NCBI RefSeq assembly: GCF_009720525.1
Contig: NZ_CP043930.1
Location: 3,194,501 to 3,258,500, forward strand
From: Gimesia benthica
GTDB lineage: Bacteria > Planctomycetota > Planctomycetia > Planctomycetales > Planctomycetaceae
Reading direction: 5' to 3'
DNA length: 64,000 nt
Below are positions 17,746-26,152 of this stretch, piece by piece (positions within the stretch are counted from its first letter, which is position 1; every line of letters begins with the position of its first letter). A program made the position numbers and the translations under genes. The notes under the pieces were generated by a model. It was not told where the DNA came from and ran no database searches. It saw nothing but the letters and a program-made list of their open reading frames with translations.

Positions 17746-19539
17746 ATGCCCATCAAGGTTCATTGCAAAGAATGTGATACCACCTTTTCTGTCAAAGATG
17801 AAGCGGCTGGAAAGCGGGTACGCTGCAAAGGATGCGGCTCACCGGTTAAGGTCCCCTCTGGCGAGAAGCGGAAGAAACGGGCCGCCACTGCCAGCAAGTC
17901 AGCGGACACGGATGATTTTCTGGCCAGTTTTGATATCGATAAGATTGAGGACAAGGAAGCCCGGATCTGCCCCCGTTGCGGACACGATGCGGATGAAGAA
18001 GATATTGAATGCTCCAATTGTGGCGTGAACCTGACCACCGGCCGTCTGAGCGAAAAGACCCGTAAAAAACGGAGACGAAAAGGCCCGGCGATCGAAGAGT
18101 TCTACTCGAAATCCTGGGGCGATGCTTATACGTTTCTGGGAAACCATAAGGGGCTGGCAACCAAAACTTTTCTGTATTCGTTTATCGCCAGCACACTCTT
18201 CTTCTGTGCCATCTTCATGATGTTCTGGTGCCATCGCACTCCGCCGAGAGCTTTCTGGGGATTCATTGCCTTTGTCTCTATCATGGCAGTTCCTGGCTGG
18301 ATCTGGTTTATTCAGACCGAAGTCGTTCGCTACGCCTTGCAGAAGAAAGATAAACTCAAACGGATCAACTTTGACTTCTTCCTCTGTTCGGCTCTGGGAA
18401 TGAAGTTCATTTTCTGGATCGTGCTGTTCAGCCTGCCTGCCCAGGCCGTGTTTGGCACTATCGGCTATTACTATATCTCCAACGGATCGATTCCCATCGG
18501 TGCCGCACTGATTGCCGTTGGTTTTATCCCGACATTTCTGATGTTTCCCCTGGCTATGCCTCATATGACTGTGGCCGATTCCACACCGGGCTGGCTGGTC
18601 CATAAACTGGGCAGAGTGTTTTTAACACTCGCGAAACCAGCCTTGTTCTGGTGCTTTGTCTTCTTTGTCACAACATTGCCAGCCCTCGGTTGTCTGGCTG
18701 CCATCGGAGCCATTTCCGGTAGTGACCTGGATACATTTTTCTCCAACGTCCGCTATAACTCGGCCGTCGCTGCCGATAATGATGCCAAAGAATGGGCCGA
18801 TGAAAACAAGATCGAAGATTTTGTTGAAGGCCCCATGGTTGGCAAAAAGCCAGTCGAATTACAGCCCAAAGTGCTGATCTTGCCTTCGATTCTCTGGCTG
18901 TTCGCCTGTGTGTTTTATGCCCCGACTCTGATTTACAATGCCCGGGTGAATGGCTTGCTGGCCGTCCATTGCAAACCGGATTTACAGTTGGTCACCAAGC
19001 TCGAAGAAGTCAAATACGTTTCAAAAGCAGAACGGGAGAAAACGGGTCCCCCGACTCCCCGCTGGCAGCTCTCGCTGGTCGGAATCGGGATTGGTGTGGT
19101 CGTCGGAATTGCGATGTTCTTCCTGATTCCCCTCATGCCCTTGCTTCTGCTGCGTGTTCTGCTCATCATCATGGGGGTCGCTCAGATCGGCTGTCTGTTC
19201 AATGTGCTTGCCCAGATCAAGCAGAAAGAAGGGCTGGGCTTTGCAATTCTGGGTTTCTTTGTCTCAATTTACGCATATGTCATGGGCTGGATCTATGCCA
19301 AAAAGGACAAGGAAATCGGTGGCACGATGATGCTCTGGACCCTGTTTTTCATAGCCAGTACGCTCACTCAAATTGGACTCGTCTACCATGCGGTCAGCAT
19401 GATGTTCACTGAATTGAACAATAATGCGAACGCTCAGGCCCCGGAAGATCCGGCTGCAGAGCCCGCTGCTGTTGAAGCTGGTGAGGGCCCTGCCGATCCT
19501 GCAGTTGATGCAGCACCAGCCGAACCAGCGGTCCCATAA
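17746..19539 (+). CDS. Membrane protein with two N-terminal zinc ribbons
   Basis: A 597-residue protein. The N-terminus has an MJ0042-like zinc ribbon (C7, C10, C27, C30; HCKECDTTFSVKDEAAGKRVRCKGCG) followed by a second ribbon (C75, C78, C89, C92; CPRCGHDADEEDIECSNCG) and a strongly basic linker. Residues about 140-530 form roughly ten hydrophobic segments, for example FLYSFIASTLFFCAIFMMFW, FWGFIAFVSIMAVPGWIWF and LVGIGIGVVVGIAMFFLIP. The C-terminus is an Ala/Pro/Glu-rich tail. The ribbon-plus-membrane layout is common in planctomycetes, but the function is unknown to me. tatC follows 289 bp later on the same strand. Confidence 0.85.
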   Translation: MPIKVHCKECDTTFSVKDEAAGKRVRCKGCGSPVKVPSGEKRKKRAATASKSADTDDFLASFDIDKIEDKEARICPRCGHDADEEDIECSNCGVNLTTGRLSEKTRKKRRRKGPAIEEFYSKSWGDAYTFLGNHKGLATKTFLYSFIASTLFFCAIFMMFWCHRTPPRAFWGFIAFVSIMAVPGWIWFIQTEVVRYALQKKDKLKRINFDFFLCSALGMKFIFWIVLFSLPAQAVFGTIGYYYISNGSIPIGAALIAVGFIPTFLMFPLAMPHMTVADSTPGWLVHKLGRVFLTLAKPALFWCFVFFVTTLPALGCLAAIGAISGSDLDTFFSNVRYNSAVAADNDAKEWADENKIEDFVEGPMVGKKPVELQPKVLILPSILWLFACVFYAPTLIYNARVNGLLAVHCKPDLQLVTKLEEVKYVSKAEREKTGPPTPRWQLSLVGIGIGVVVGIAMFFLIPLMPLLLLRVLLIIMGVAQIGCLFNVLAQIKQKEGLGFAILGFFVSIYAYVMGWIYAKKDKEIGGTMMLWTLFFIASTLTQIGLVYHAVSMMFTELNNNANAQAPEDPAAEPAAVEAGEGPADPAVDAAPAEPAVP

Positions 19540-19828
19540 TCACGGAAATCGGCCTCAGTCGGTAGTGGCTGGTTGACAGCCCTGTCTGGTTGTTTACAAT
19601 AAAGTCAGTATTGACCGCTCTTCCCTCCTGCTCATCCAGCGGGCAACCAGAGTGGGTACTCCTGATTCAGTTCCTGAAGCGAGCTGGATTGCCGGGAGCC
19701 AGTGACAGTATCCCAATTGTTCTGAACCATACCCACTCATCTCATCGATGCCATGGCCGTTCACCTTACAATCAAGCTGTTGATCGTGGTACCGCCGGGC
19801 ATTGGTCACTCCAGAATGACATAGTTTG

Positions 19829-20773
19829 ATGAAACCACAGTCTCACGATCTATTTGACGAATCGACGATGAGCTTCGGAGATCACCTCGAAGCCCTGAGA
19901 ATCCACCTCTGGAAGGCATTAATTGGACTGGCGATCTGTGTGGTCCTGGCCCTGTTTATCGGACATAAAATCGTTGCAGTGGTGCGGGCTCCCATCGATT
20001 CTGCTCTGAAAGAGTACAATCTGGACAAGCTCCCCGAAGAAGAGTCGCCAGAACAGCAGAAAAGCATTGAAGACCTGATCGCAAGCCTGAGTGCCCAGGA
20101 GAACCCCACTGCTGAAAACAAGGCACTGCAGAAGATTCTCCAGGACTATCAGCACCGGATCAACAACATCGAAGACACGATGGCAGAGCCGGTAACGCTG
20201 GCAGTTCAGGAAGCGTTTACCACGATTTACCTCAAGGTTTCTTTTGTCGCCGGTCTGGTATTGGCCAGTCCCTGGGTGATCTATCAGATCTGGCTGTTTG
20301 TGGCTGCGGGGCTCTACCCTCATGAACGCAAGTATGTCTATATCTACCTCCCGATCAGTATCTTTCTGTTTCTCGGTGGTGCCCTGTTCTGTTTCTATGC
20401 AGTCTTTCCGTTTGTCCTCAACTTCCTGCTTGGGTTCAATAAACTGCTGGGTGTGAATCCACAGATCCGGCTTTCGGAGTGGATCAGCTTTGCGATTACA
20501 CTCCCCCTGATGTTCGGTCTGAGCTTCCAGTTACCACTGATCATGCTCTTCCTGGAACGCATCTCCGTCTTCGAAGTCAAAGATTACATCGAAAAAACCC
20601 GCATGGCCATCCTCGTGATTTCCATCATCTCGATGCTGATGACCCCCGCGGATCCGATGAGTATGCTGCTGATGATGCTGCCATTATTACTGCTTTATGG
20701 ACTGGGAATCGCGATGTGCAAATATTTCCCCAGCGCCAACGCCAGCCCCTTTGAATCGCCAGATACCCCCTGA
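19829..20773 (+). CDS. tatC: Twin-arginine translocase subunit TatC with enlarged first loop
   Basis: A 314-residue polytopic inner-membrane protein. Signatures: MSFGDHLEALRIHLWKAL at the N-terminus, SPWVIYQIWLFVAAGLYPHERKYV, FLFLGGALFCFYAVFPFVLNFL, FGLSFQLPLIMLFLE and MLMTPADPMSMLLMMLPLLLLY. TatC forms the receptor for twin-arginine signal peptides of folded cargo. About 60 extra charged residues (around 60-120, LPEEESPEQQKSIEDLIASLSAQ) lie in the first periplasmic loop, and the usual E of HLxELR is Ala. The start is the ATG at 19829; a TTG one codon upstream is less likely. No tatA gene is adjacent. A plausible cargo is encoded at 52495. Confidence 0.95.
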   Translation: MKPQSHDLFDESTMSFGDHLEALRIHLWKALIGLAICVVLALFIGHKIVAVVRAPIDSALKEYNLDKLPEEESPEQQKSIEDLIASLSAQENPTAENKALQKILQDYQHRINNIEDTMAEPVTLAVQEAFTTIYLKVSFVAGLVLASPWVIYQIWLFVAAGLYPHERKYVYIYLPISIFLFLGGALFCFYAVFPFVLNFLLGFNKLLGVNPQIRLSEWISFAITLPLMFGLSFQLPLIMLFLERISVFEVKDYIEKTRMAILVISIISMLMTPADPMSMLLMMLPLLLLYGLGIAMCKYFPSANASPFESPDTP

Positions 20774-20889
20774 AACAGAGGCTGAATTTCCCCTGTTCAG
20801 ACGGCGCGAGGTTGGACTACAATGCCTTCAGCCCGGGGTGAGGATTCCCCGAAAAACGCGATACTGTACTCGAATCAATGAGGAAGACC

Positions 20890-21567
20890 ATGAGTACCAG
20901 CACTGAGCAGGATGCGCCTGTGCAACCCGCCGAGAAACCAGATCGGCGGCATAAACTGATTAAATTCTCCCTTCTGGTGTGCGCACTGATTGGTGGCGGA
21001 GTCCTGCTCTGGGAGGGCCTGCTCGAAGACCGTCTGGTTGCGAAACGCTTTGGCGTGGTGGAACCGGGTAAAATCTACCGCAGCGGCCAGATCTCCAGTC
21101 ACCTGATTGAGCCCGTGCTGCGTGAAAATAAAATCGAAAAGGTCATCGCGCTCAACGGCAGCGACTTACAGAAGCCTTACCTGAAAACTGAAGTCGAAAC
21201 GGCGAAGAAATTACACATCGACCACCAGGTGCTGCATCTGATTGGCGACGGAACAGGCGATGTTGACGATTACGCGGAAGCGGTCGCTGAACTCATGCGT
21301 TGTGAAAAAGCAGGCAAACCGGTTCTGGTCCATTGTGCCGCTGGTGCACAGCGAACCGGTGGTGTTGTCGCCGCTTATCGCATGCTGGTCCAGAAAAAGT
21401 CTCCTGAAGAAGCGTATCAGGAACTGCTGCTCTACGACTGGAAACCACACAAAGACCAGGCACTCATCAATTACCTGAACCAGAATCTGGCAGAGCTTTC
21501 CAAACGGCTCGAACAGAAAGTCGACTGGTATGAGCCGCCAGCCGAGATTCCTGTGATTGGGAAGTAA
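20890..21567 (+). CDS. Membrane-anchored PTP-loop (dual-specificity type) phosphatase
   Basis: Start at 20890 chosen because GAGGA lies about 6 nt before it; an ATG at 20878 has no ribosome site. The 225-residue product has a polar N-terminus, one membrane span at about 24-42 (IKFSLLVCALIGGGVLLWEGLL) and then a catalytic domain: FGVVEPGKIYRSGQISSHLIEPVLRENKIEKVIALNG and the P-loop VHCAAGAQRTGG with nucleophile C149 and R155. An aspartate in GDGTGDVDD could be the general acid. The family includes protein-tyrosine and other phosphoester phosphatases; the orientation suggests the domain is periplasmic. 104 nt after tatC, same strand, possibly cotranscribed. Confidence 0.88.
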   Translation: MSTSTEQDAPVQPAEKPDRRHKLIKFSLLVCALIGGGVLLWEGLLEDRLVAKRFGVVEPGKIYRSGQISSHLIEPVLRENKIEKVIALNGSDLQKPYLKTEVETAKKLHIDHQVLHLIGDGTGDVDDYAEAVAELMRCEKAGKPVLVHCAAGAQRTGGVVAAYRMLVQKKSPEEAYQELLLYDWKPHKDQALINYLNQNLAELSKRLEQKVDWYEPPAEIPVIGK

Positions 21568-21587
21568 CGCTGTGAAAATCAGCTCTA

Positions 21588-22409
21588 TTACTTCCGCAGA
21601 TTCGCAAACTGATTGCGGAGATATTCCTGCAGAGTGATGGAGCTTACATCTTTGTTCTTCCGCAGGGTTTCCCAGTGATGGATCAGGCCACGATCCTTGT
21701 GGTCCAGCTTCCAGTGAATTTTATGCTCGGCACGCAGGTGAAGCGGGTCTTCCATGCGAGTCTGCAGTTCCACTTCGATGGGCAGCTTCTTGCGGCTCCG
21801 CAGCTCTTCGTTCAGCGTAATCCGAGAAGTGGGATGCAGCGTGTAAGGATGCAGCACGTAATTCAGGCGTGCCATCCAGTCTGCAAAACGCAGGTAGGTT
21901 TCCACAGCGTCCTGTTGATCAGGCGTGACACACTGCACACGGTAGGTAATCAGCTTGCTGTCCAGTGTCAGCAGATTTTTATTGTTCTCAAACTGGATAT
22001 TGAACTGCGGTTCCAGTTGAAACTGCAGTTCGGAGGCGATCTTTTTTCCCTGGCTTCCCTGAACTTTGAGCTGATCGTGAATGTATTCCTGTGTCTGATG
22101 CTGGGCAACGTTGAGCACATTCTTGATTTCATCAAAGTTGATCACGGTTTTAATCATCCGGGATTCGTTCAGAATCATCAGACGTTTCCGTGCAGGCTCG
22201 AAAATGGTGACTTCTCCGAGTCCGTCGACATGATCGTAAACCTTCTCAGCATGAAAGATGGAAACACTCCGCGAGACGATTGTCGGATCGACCTGCGGCT
22301 GATGGTGATATACCGTCGTCCGGATGCGAAATTCCTGGGCGATACCGGTATTGCTTCCCGCAAGCTGCACAACAGCCAGAATGCCTGTGATGAGAAGTGG
22401 TCTCCACAT
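21588..22409 (-). CDS. Exported protein of unknown function
   Basis: A 273-residue protein with a signal peptide (MWRPLLITGILAVVQLAGSNTGIAQ-EF). The mature part contains no motif I recognise; it is mixed alpha/beta, with segments IFHAEKVYDHVDGLGEVTIFEPARKRLMILNESRMIKT and LRFADWMARLNYVLHPYTLHPTSRITLNEELRSRKKLPIEVEL. These read like a domain handling a small outer-membrane or lipid-associated ligand, but that is speculation. Convergent with the phosphatase gene, 20 nt between stops. Confidence 0.72.
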   Translation of the reverse strand: MWRPLLITGILAVVQLAGSNTGIAQEFRIRTTVYHHQPQVDPTIVSRSVSIFHAEKVYDHVDGLGEVTIFEPARKRLMILNESRMIKTVINFDEIKNVLNVAQHQTQEYIHDQLKVQGSQGKKIASELQFQLEPQFNIQFENNKNLLTLDSKLITYRVQCVTPDQQDAVETYLRFADWMARLNYVLHPYTLHPTSRITLNEELRSRKKLPIEVELQTRMEDPLHLRAEHKIHWKLDHKDRGLIHHWETLRKNKDVSSITLQEYLRNQFANLRK

Positions 22410-22812
22410 ATCAGATATACTTTCCTGATTTGAAACAGATTGACGGAGTGTTACCGTCGGCAGCAGAAAAGCTGCAACGTTTCAGTCTGTTCAGAGTGAG
22501 TGTTTTTGAATGTACTTCGGGTAAGAAATTGAGAGATGAGAGCGGGAGCGTAAAAAAAAACACGTTTTACTGCAAGAGGAAGTTGGTGATCATGGGCCCC
22601 GTTCTATCGTGACAATTTCACAAATCGACCAGAAGTACCGAAGCCCTTATCTCTAGAAATAAAAGAGACTTACATAACAAAAAACAGCCCTTTTGCTTCA
22701 AACCCGGTTCACGACCCGAAATCCGGTTCCACTTTTCTCACAGGATCTTCATAATAAAGTTTACTGTTCATTTCTTTACAGCCGGTATCACTTCAGCAGA
22801 ACAGGTAGCAGC
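22410..22812. other. 403-bp divergent spacer
   Basis: Lies between the exported protein gene and ppk2. A-rich stretches (a run of nine A near 22553) but no repeat, hairpin or convincing ORF. A TTG-started extension of the ppk2 frame to 22693 looks non-coding. Confidence 0.5.
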
Positions 22813-23730
22813 ATGGGCTCGTCTAAAACAGACAAACAGGAACAGGAAGCGGCGCTCATGCCGGTCACCTGGCAGCGGAAACTTCCCCAGGATGTCGTAC
22901 CGGAAGAAATCCAGAAGAAGGTAAAGGCAGCGCATAAACGCGATATCCTCTGCGAGAAATACCCCTATCGCCAGAAACTAAAACGACCGGAATACGAAGA
23001 ACAGTTAGTGCCACTGCAGATTGAACTGTTAAAACTGCAGCGCTGGGTCGAACTGAATGGCGAACGGATAGTGTTACTGTTCGAAGGAAGGGATGCCGCC
23101 GGCAAGGGGGGCACGATAAAACGCTTCACCGAACACCTCAATCCCCGGGGTGCCCGGGTTGTCGCCTTGCCCAAACCGAGCGATACCCAGCAAGGCCAAT
23201 GGTATTTCCAGCGATATATCGAGCATTTACCCACCGAAGGAGAAATCGTCTTCTTTGACCGTTCCTGGTATAACCGGGGCGTCGTCGAACCGGTGATGGG
23301 GTTTTGCCGCCCGACCGAGCACCACACCTTTCTCCGTGAGGTACCACAGCTGGAAAACATGCTGGTCAATTCGGGCATTCACCTGTTCAAGCTCTGGTTC
23401 TCTGTCAGCCGCGAAGAACAGTACCGCCGCTTCAAGTCACGGGAAACCGATCAACTGAAGCAGTGGAAACTCAGCCCCATCGACGTCAAGAGCCTGGGCA
23501 TGTGGGACGAATACACCAATGCCCAGAATGCGATGTTCATGGCGACGGATACCAAAGCCTGTCCGTGGACAGTCATTCGTTCCGACGACAAAAAGCGAGC
23601 CCGGCTGAACTGCATTCGATATGTGTTGAACGCGCTTAGCTATCCACACAAGGATGAAAGCCTGGTGTCGGACTTCGATTCTGCCATCATTGGGCCCAAG
23701 GAAGTCATCTACGACACCAGTGAGTGGTAG
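22813..23730 (+). CDS. ppk2: Polyphosphate kinase 2
   Basis: A PPK2-family P-loop kinase of 305 residues from the ATG at 22813. Walker A is EGRDAAGKGGTIKRF at 91-105, and the Walker B/lid-adjacent motif FFDRSWYNRGVVEPVMGF gives D149; WKLSPIDVKSLGMWDEYTNA and ACPWTVIRSDDKKRARLNCIRYVL are also typical. PPK2 uses polyphosphate to phosphorylate nucleoside di- or monophosphates. The single-domain form and sequence suggest class I (NDP to NTP), though class cannot be fixed without alignment. A residue run upstream of the chosen start is in frame but begins with TTG and lacks family similarity. Convergent with the fusion-enzyme gene. Confidence 0.93.
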   Translation: MGSSKTDKQEQEAALMPVTWQRKLPQDVVPEEIQKKVKAAHKRDILCEKYPYRQKLKRPEYEEQLVPLQIELLKLQRWVELNGERIVLLFEGRDAAGKGGTIKRFTEHLNPRGARVVALPKPSDTQQGQWYFQRYIEHLPTEGEIVFFDRSWYNRGVVEPVMGFCRPTEHHTFLREVPQLENMLVNSGIHLFKLWFSVSREEQYRRFKSRETDQLKQWKLSPIDVKSLGMWDEYTNAQNAMFMATDTKACPWTVIRSDDKKRARLNCIRYVLNALSYPHKDESLVSDFDSAIIGPKEVIYDTSEW

Positions 23731-23755
23731 ACGGCTTTGATCCTCGGTCAGACAT

Positions 23756-26101
23756 TTAATACATGAGAAATCTGGCCCGCCGGACGCCGAACTCTGCCAG
23801 ATCCTGCTGGTAGCCAGAGCGGATCTGCATCAGAGACTCTCCCTGCAGCACAGCATCAAAGACACGCTGATTTCCCAGCAGTCGATTGAAATTCCGTGTC
23901 TCCCACTCCTGAGGGAAATGTTTCCTTAACTGGATGGCAATCTCCAGGCCGGTCTGCACGGGTTGAAACTGCTCCCGGTCGGTGACAATAAAATTCACAC
24001 CACCACACAGTTCCCCGGAAAATTTACTCGATTCCGGAGTGAACTCAACCGGCACAAATCGTACGCCCGGCAATCCCGACCGATTCAACGCTTCAGCCAG
24101 CTGCATGCCTTTCAGCCAGGGAGCCCCGATCCATTCGAAGGGTGTATCGGTTCCACGTCCGACTGACAGATTCGTCGTCTCCAGTAAACCGATACCGGGA
24201 TACAGGACGGCCTGATTCAAACTCCGCATATTGGGCGACGGGTTGACCCAGGTCAGCCCGGTCTCGTCGTAATACATGTCCCGCTTCCAGTTTTGCAGCT
24301 TGATGACCTGCAGGTCGGCGCCGATCTGCATTTCCGTATTGAACATCCGGGCCAGTTCGCCCGCAGTCATGCCATGACGCACGGGTATGCGGTGGTAACC
24401 TACAAACGATTGAGCTCCTTCGTCCAGCACGGGTCCTGCGTAATCGACGCCATTAATCGGGTTCGGCCGATCCAGTACAATAAATTTGATGCCCTGCTGT
24501 TTCGCAGCCCGCATCGCATTTCCCATGGTAGAGATATACGTATAAAACCGCGCCCCGATATCCTGGATGTCGAACACCAGTGCATCCAGATCCTGCAGAC
24601 TTTCCGGCGTAGGCGTTCGCGTTTTGCCGTACAGACTGAAGATTTTCAGTCCTGTGCTCGCGTCAGTAGAATCGCCGATTTTCGACACGTCCAGTTTACC
24701 GGCAAAGCCATGTTCGGGACTGAAGAGGGTTTTCAACTGCACCTGTGGTGCGTCATTGAGAACCTGCACCGTACTCTCCCCTTCGCGGGTGAGCCCGGTA
24801 TGATTCGTGATCAGGCCAATGCGTTTTCCATTTAATGACTTGAACTGCTCCCGCTTCAGGACATCAATTCCGGTCAGCACATCCAGTCTGGCTTTTGACG
24901 CAACTTTGACTTCCGCTGTCGCTGCCGATTGTCCGGTAATCGCCGCAGCGGCAATCGTGCCAATCCGTCCCGCCAGAGAATTGACGGAGCCTTTCCCGTC
25001 GGGGTGAACTCGGTTGCTGAGAAAAATCACGAACAGGTCCTGGGCGGGATCCATCCAGATTGCAGTCCCCGTGAATCCGCCATGCCCGAACGCACGTGGG
25101 GAAAACAGGTCTCCCCGGTTCGAAGAATAACGCGACAGGCTGTCCCAGCCCAGGCCTCGAATGTCATCGACGACAGGATAGCCCCGCGTCATGAGATCGA
25201 TCGTTTCTGGTTTCAGAACGCGGGTACCATCAAGGCTCCCCTGATTCAACATCATCTGGGCGTAAACCGCCAGATCTTCGGCAGTCGAAAACAGGCCCGC
25301 ATGCCCGGCAACGCCTCCGAGTCGATAAGCACGCGGATCATGAACTTCACCCTGCATCCAGTGTCCGTCCCGTTCCTGCGTTGTCGCGGCCCGCTGTTTC
25401 AGGTCGTCTGCCGGCAGGTACCCGGTTTCCTGCATCCCCAGCGGCTGGAATACGTTTTTCTGAGAAAACTCATGCACCGAATCTCCGCTGATTCGTTTCA
25501 CAATATCTCCCAGGAGGATGAAGCCGACATCGGTGTAGGCAAACCGTGTTCCCGGTTCGTAGTAGAGATTGAGATCATAGATCTTCTGCATCGCAGTCTC
25601 AGGACCATCCAGATAATCTTTGATGGAGTTATCCGGGATCAGGCCTCCCTGATGGGTCAGCAGCTGATAGATGGTGATATCCTGCTTGCCATTGGCGGCA
25701 AACTCCGGGATGTATTTCGATACTGGATCACTGAGCTTCAGCTTCCCCTGCTCGACCAGCTTCATCACGCTGGTCGCGGTTGCGATCGGTTTCGTCAGGG
25801 AGGCCAGGTCAAAGACGGTATCGGTCGTCATAGCCCGTTTTTCAGGTTTCACCTGACGATAGCCGTAAGCTTTAAGGAAAACAATTTTGGCCTTGTACCC
25901 CACGAGTACCACGGCTCCGGGCATCGAATCTCGCGCCAGACCACGCTCGACGACAAAGTCAATCTCAGACAACCTTTGGGGGTTCATCCCCACTGCTGCT
26001 GCCTGAGCGTGCGGCAGTCGGGTTGGTTCAGCCGAGCGGACCTCGGGAAGACTTGCTGACAGAAACAGGAGACAGGTGATAAACAGGATAAAATGTTTCA
26101 T
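23756..26101 (-). CDS. Fused serine hydrolase (AmiE/beta-lactamase-like) and NamZ exo-muramidase (DUF1343)
   Basis: A 781-residue exported protein (signal MKHFILFITCLLFLSASLPEVRSA) with two catalytic halves. Residues about 30-390 are a class C beta-lactamase-type serine hydrolase: S101-L-T-K104, Y189-T-D, and HGG at 340-342. Residues about 405-781 are DUF1343, shown in Bacillus to be NamZ, an exo-beta-N-acetylmuramidase; key stretches are GKRIGLITNHTG, LFSPEHGFAG, FDIQDIGARFYTYISTM and LDRPNPING. In Bacillus amiE and namZ are separate adjacent genes, so this is a fusion. The enzyme would strip peptide and MurNAc from muropeptides. SD GGAG before ATG. nadE lies 51 nt upstream. Confidence 0.93.
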   Translation of the reverse strand: MKHFILFITCLLFLSASLPEVRSAEPTRLPHAQAAAVGMNPQRLSEIDFVVERGLARDSMPGAVVLVGYKAKIVFLKAYGYRQVKPEKRAMTTDTVFDLASLTKPIATATSVMKLVEQGKLKLSDPVSKYIPEFAANGKQDITIYQLLTHQGGLIPDNSIKDYLDGPETAMQKIYDLNLYYEPGTRFAYTDVGFILLGDIVKRISGDSVHEFSQKNVFQPLGMQETGYLPADDLKQRAATTQERDGHWMQGEVHDPRAYRLGGVAGHAGLFSTAEDLAVYAQMMLNQGSLDGTRVLKPETIDLMTRGYPVVDDIRGLGWDSLSRYSSNRGDLFSPRAFGHGGFTGTAIWMDPAQDLFVIFLSNRVHPDGKGSVNSLAGRIGTIAAAAITGQSAATAEVKVASKARLDVLTGIDVLKREQFKSLNGKRIGLITNHTGLTREGESTVQVLNDAPQVQLKTLFSPEHGFAGKLDVSKIGDSTDASTGLKIFSLYGKTRTPTPESLQDLDALVFDIQDIGARFYTYISTMGNAMRAAKQQGIKFIVLDRPNPINGVDYAGPVLDEGAQSFVGYHRIPVRHGMTAGELARMFNTEMQIGADLQVIKLQNWKRDMYYDETGLTWVNPSPNMRSLNQAVLYPGIGLLETTNLSVGRGTDTPFEWIGAPWLKGMQLAEALNRSGLPGVRFVPVEFTPESSKFSGELCGGVNFIVTDREQFQPVQTGLEIAIQLRKHFPQEWETRNFNRLLGNQRVFDAVLQGESLMQIRSGYQQDLAEFGVRRARFLMY

Positions 26102-26152
26102 AGAGAACTCCCCAACTAACCAGCGAATTGAAATCCATTGATGCTTCAGTAC

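Noticed and set aside
24929-26059. 376-codon + strand open frame
   Set aside because: Antisense to the fused serine hydrolase/NamZ gene, which has a signal peptide and SxxK and is coding.
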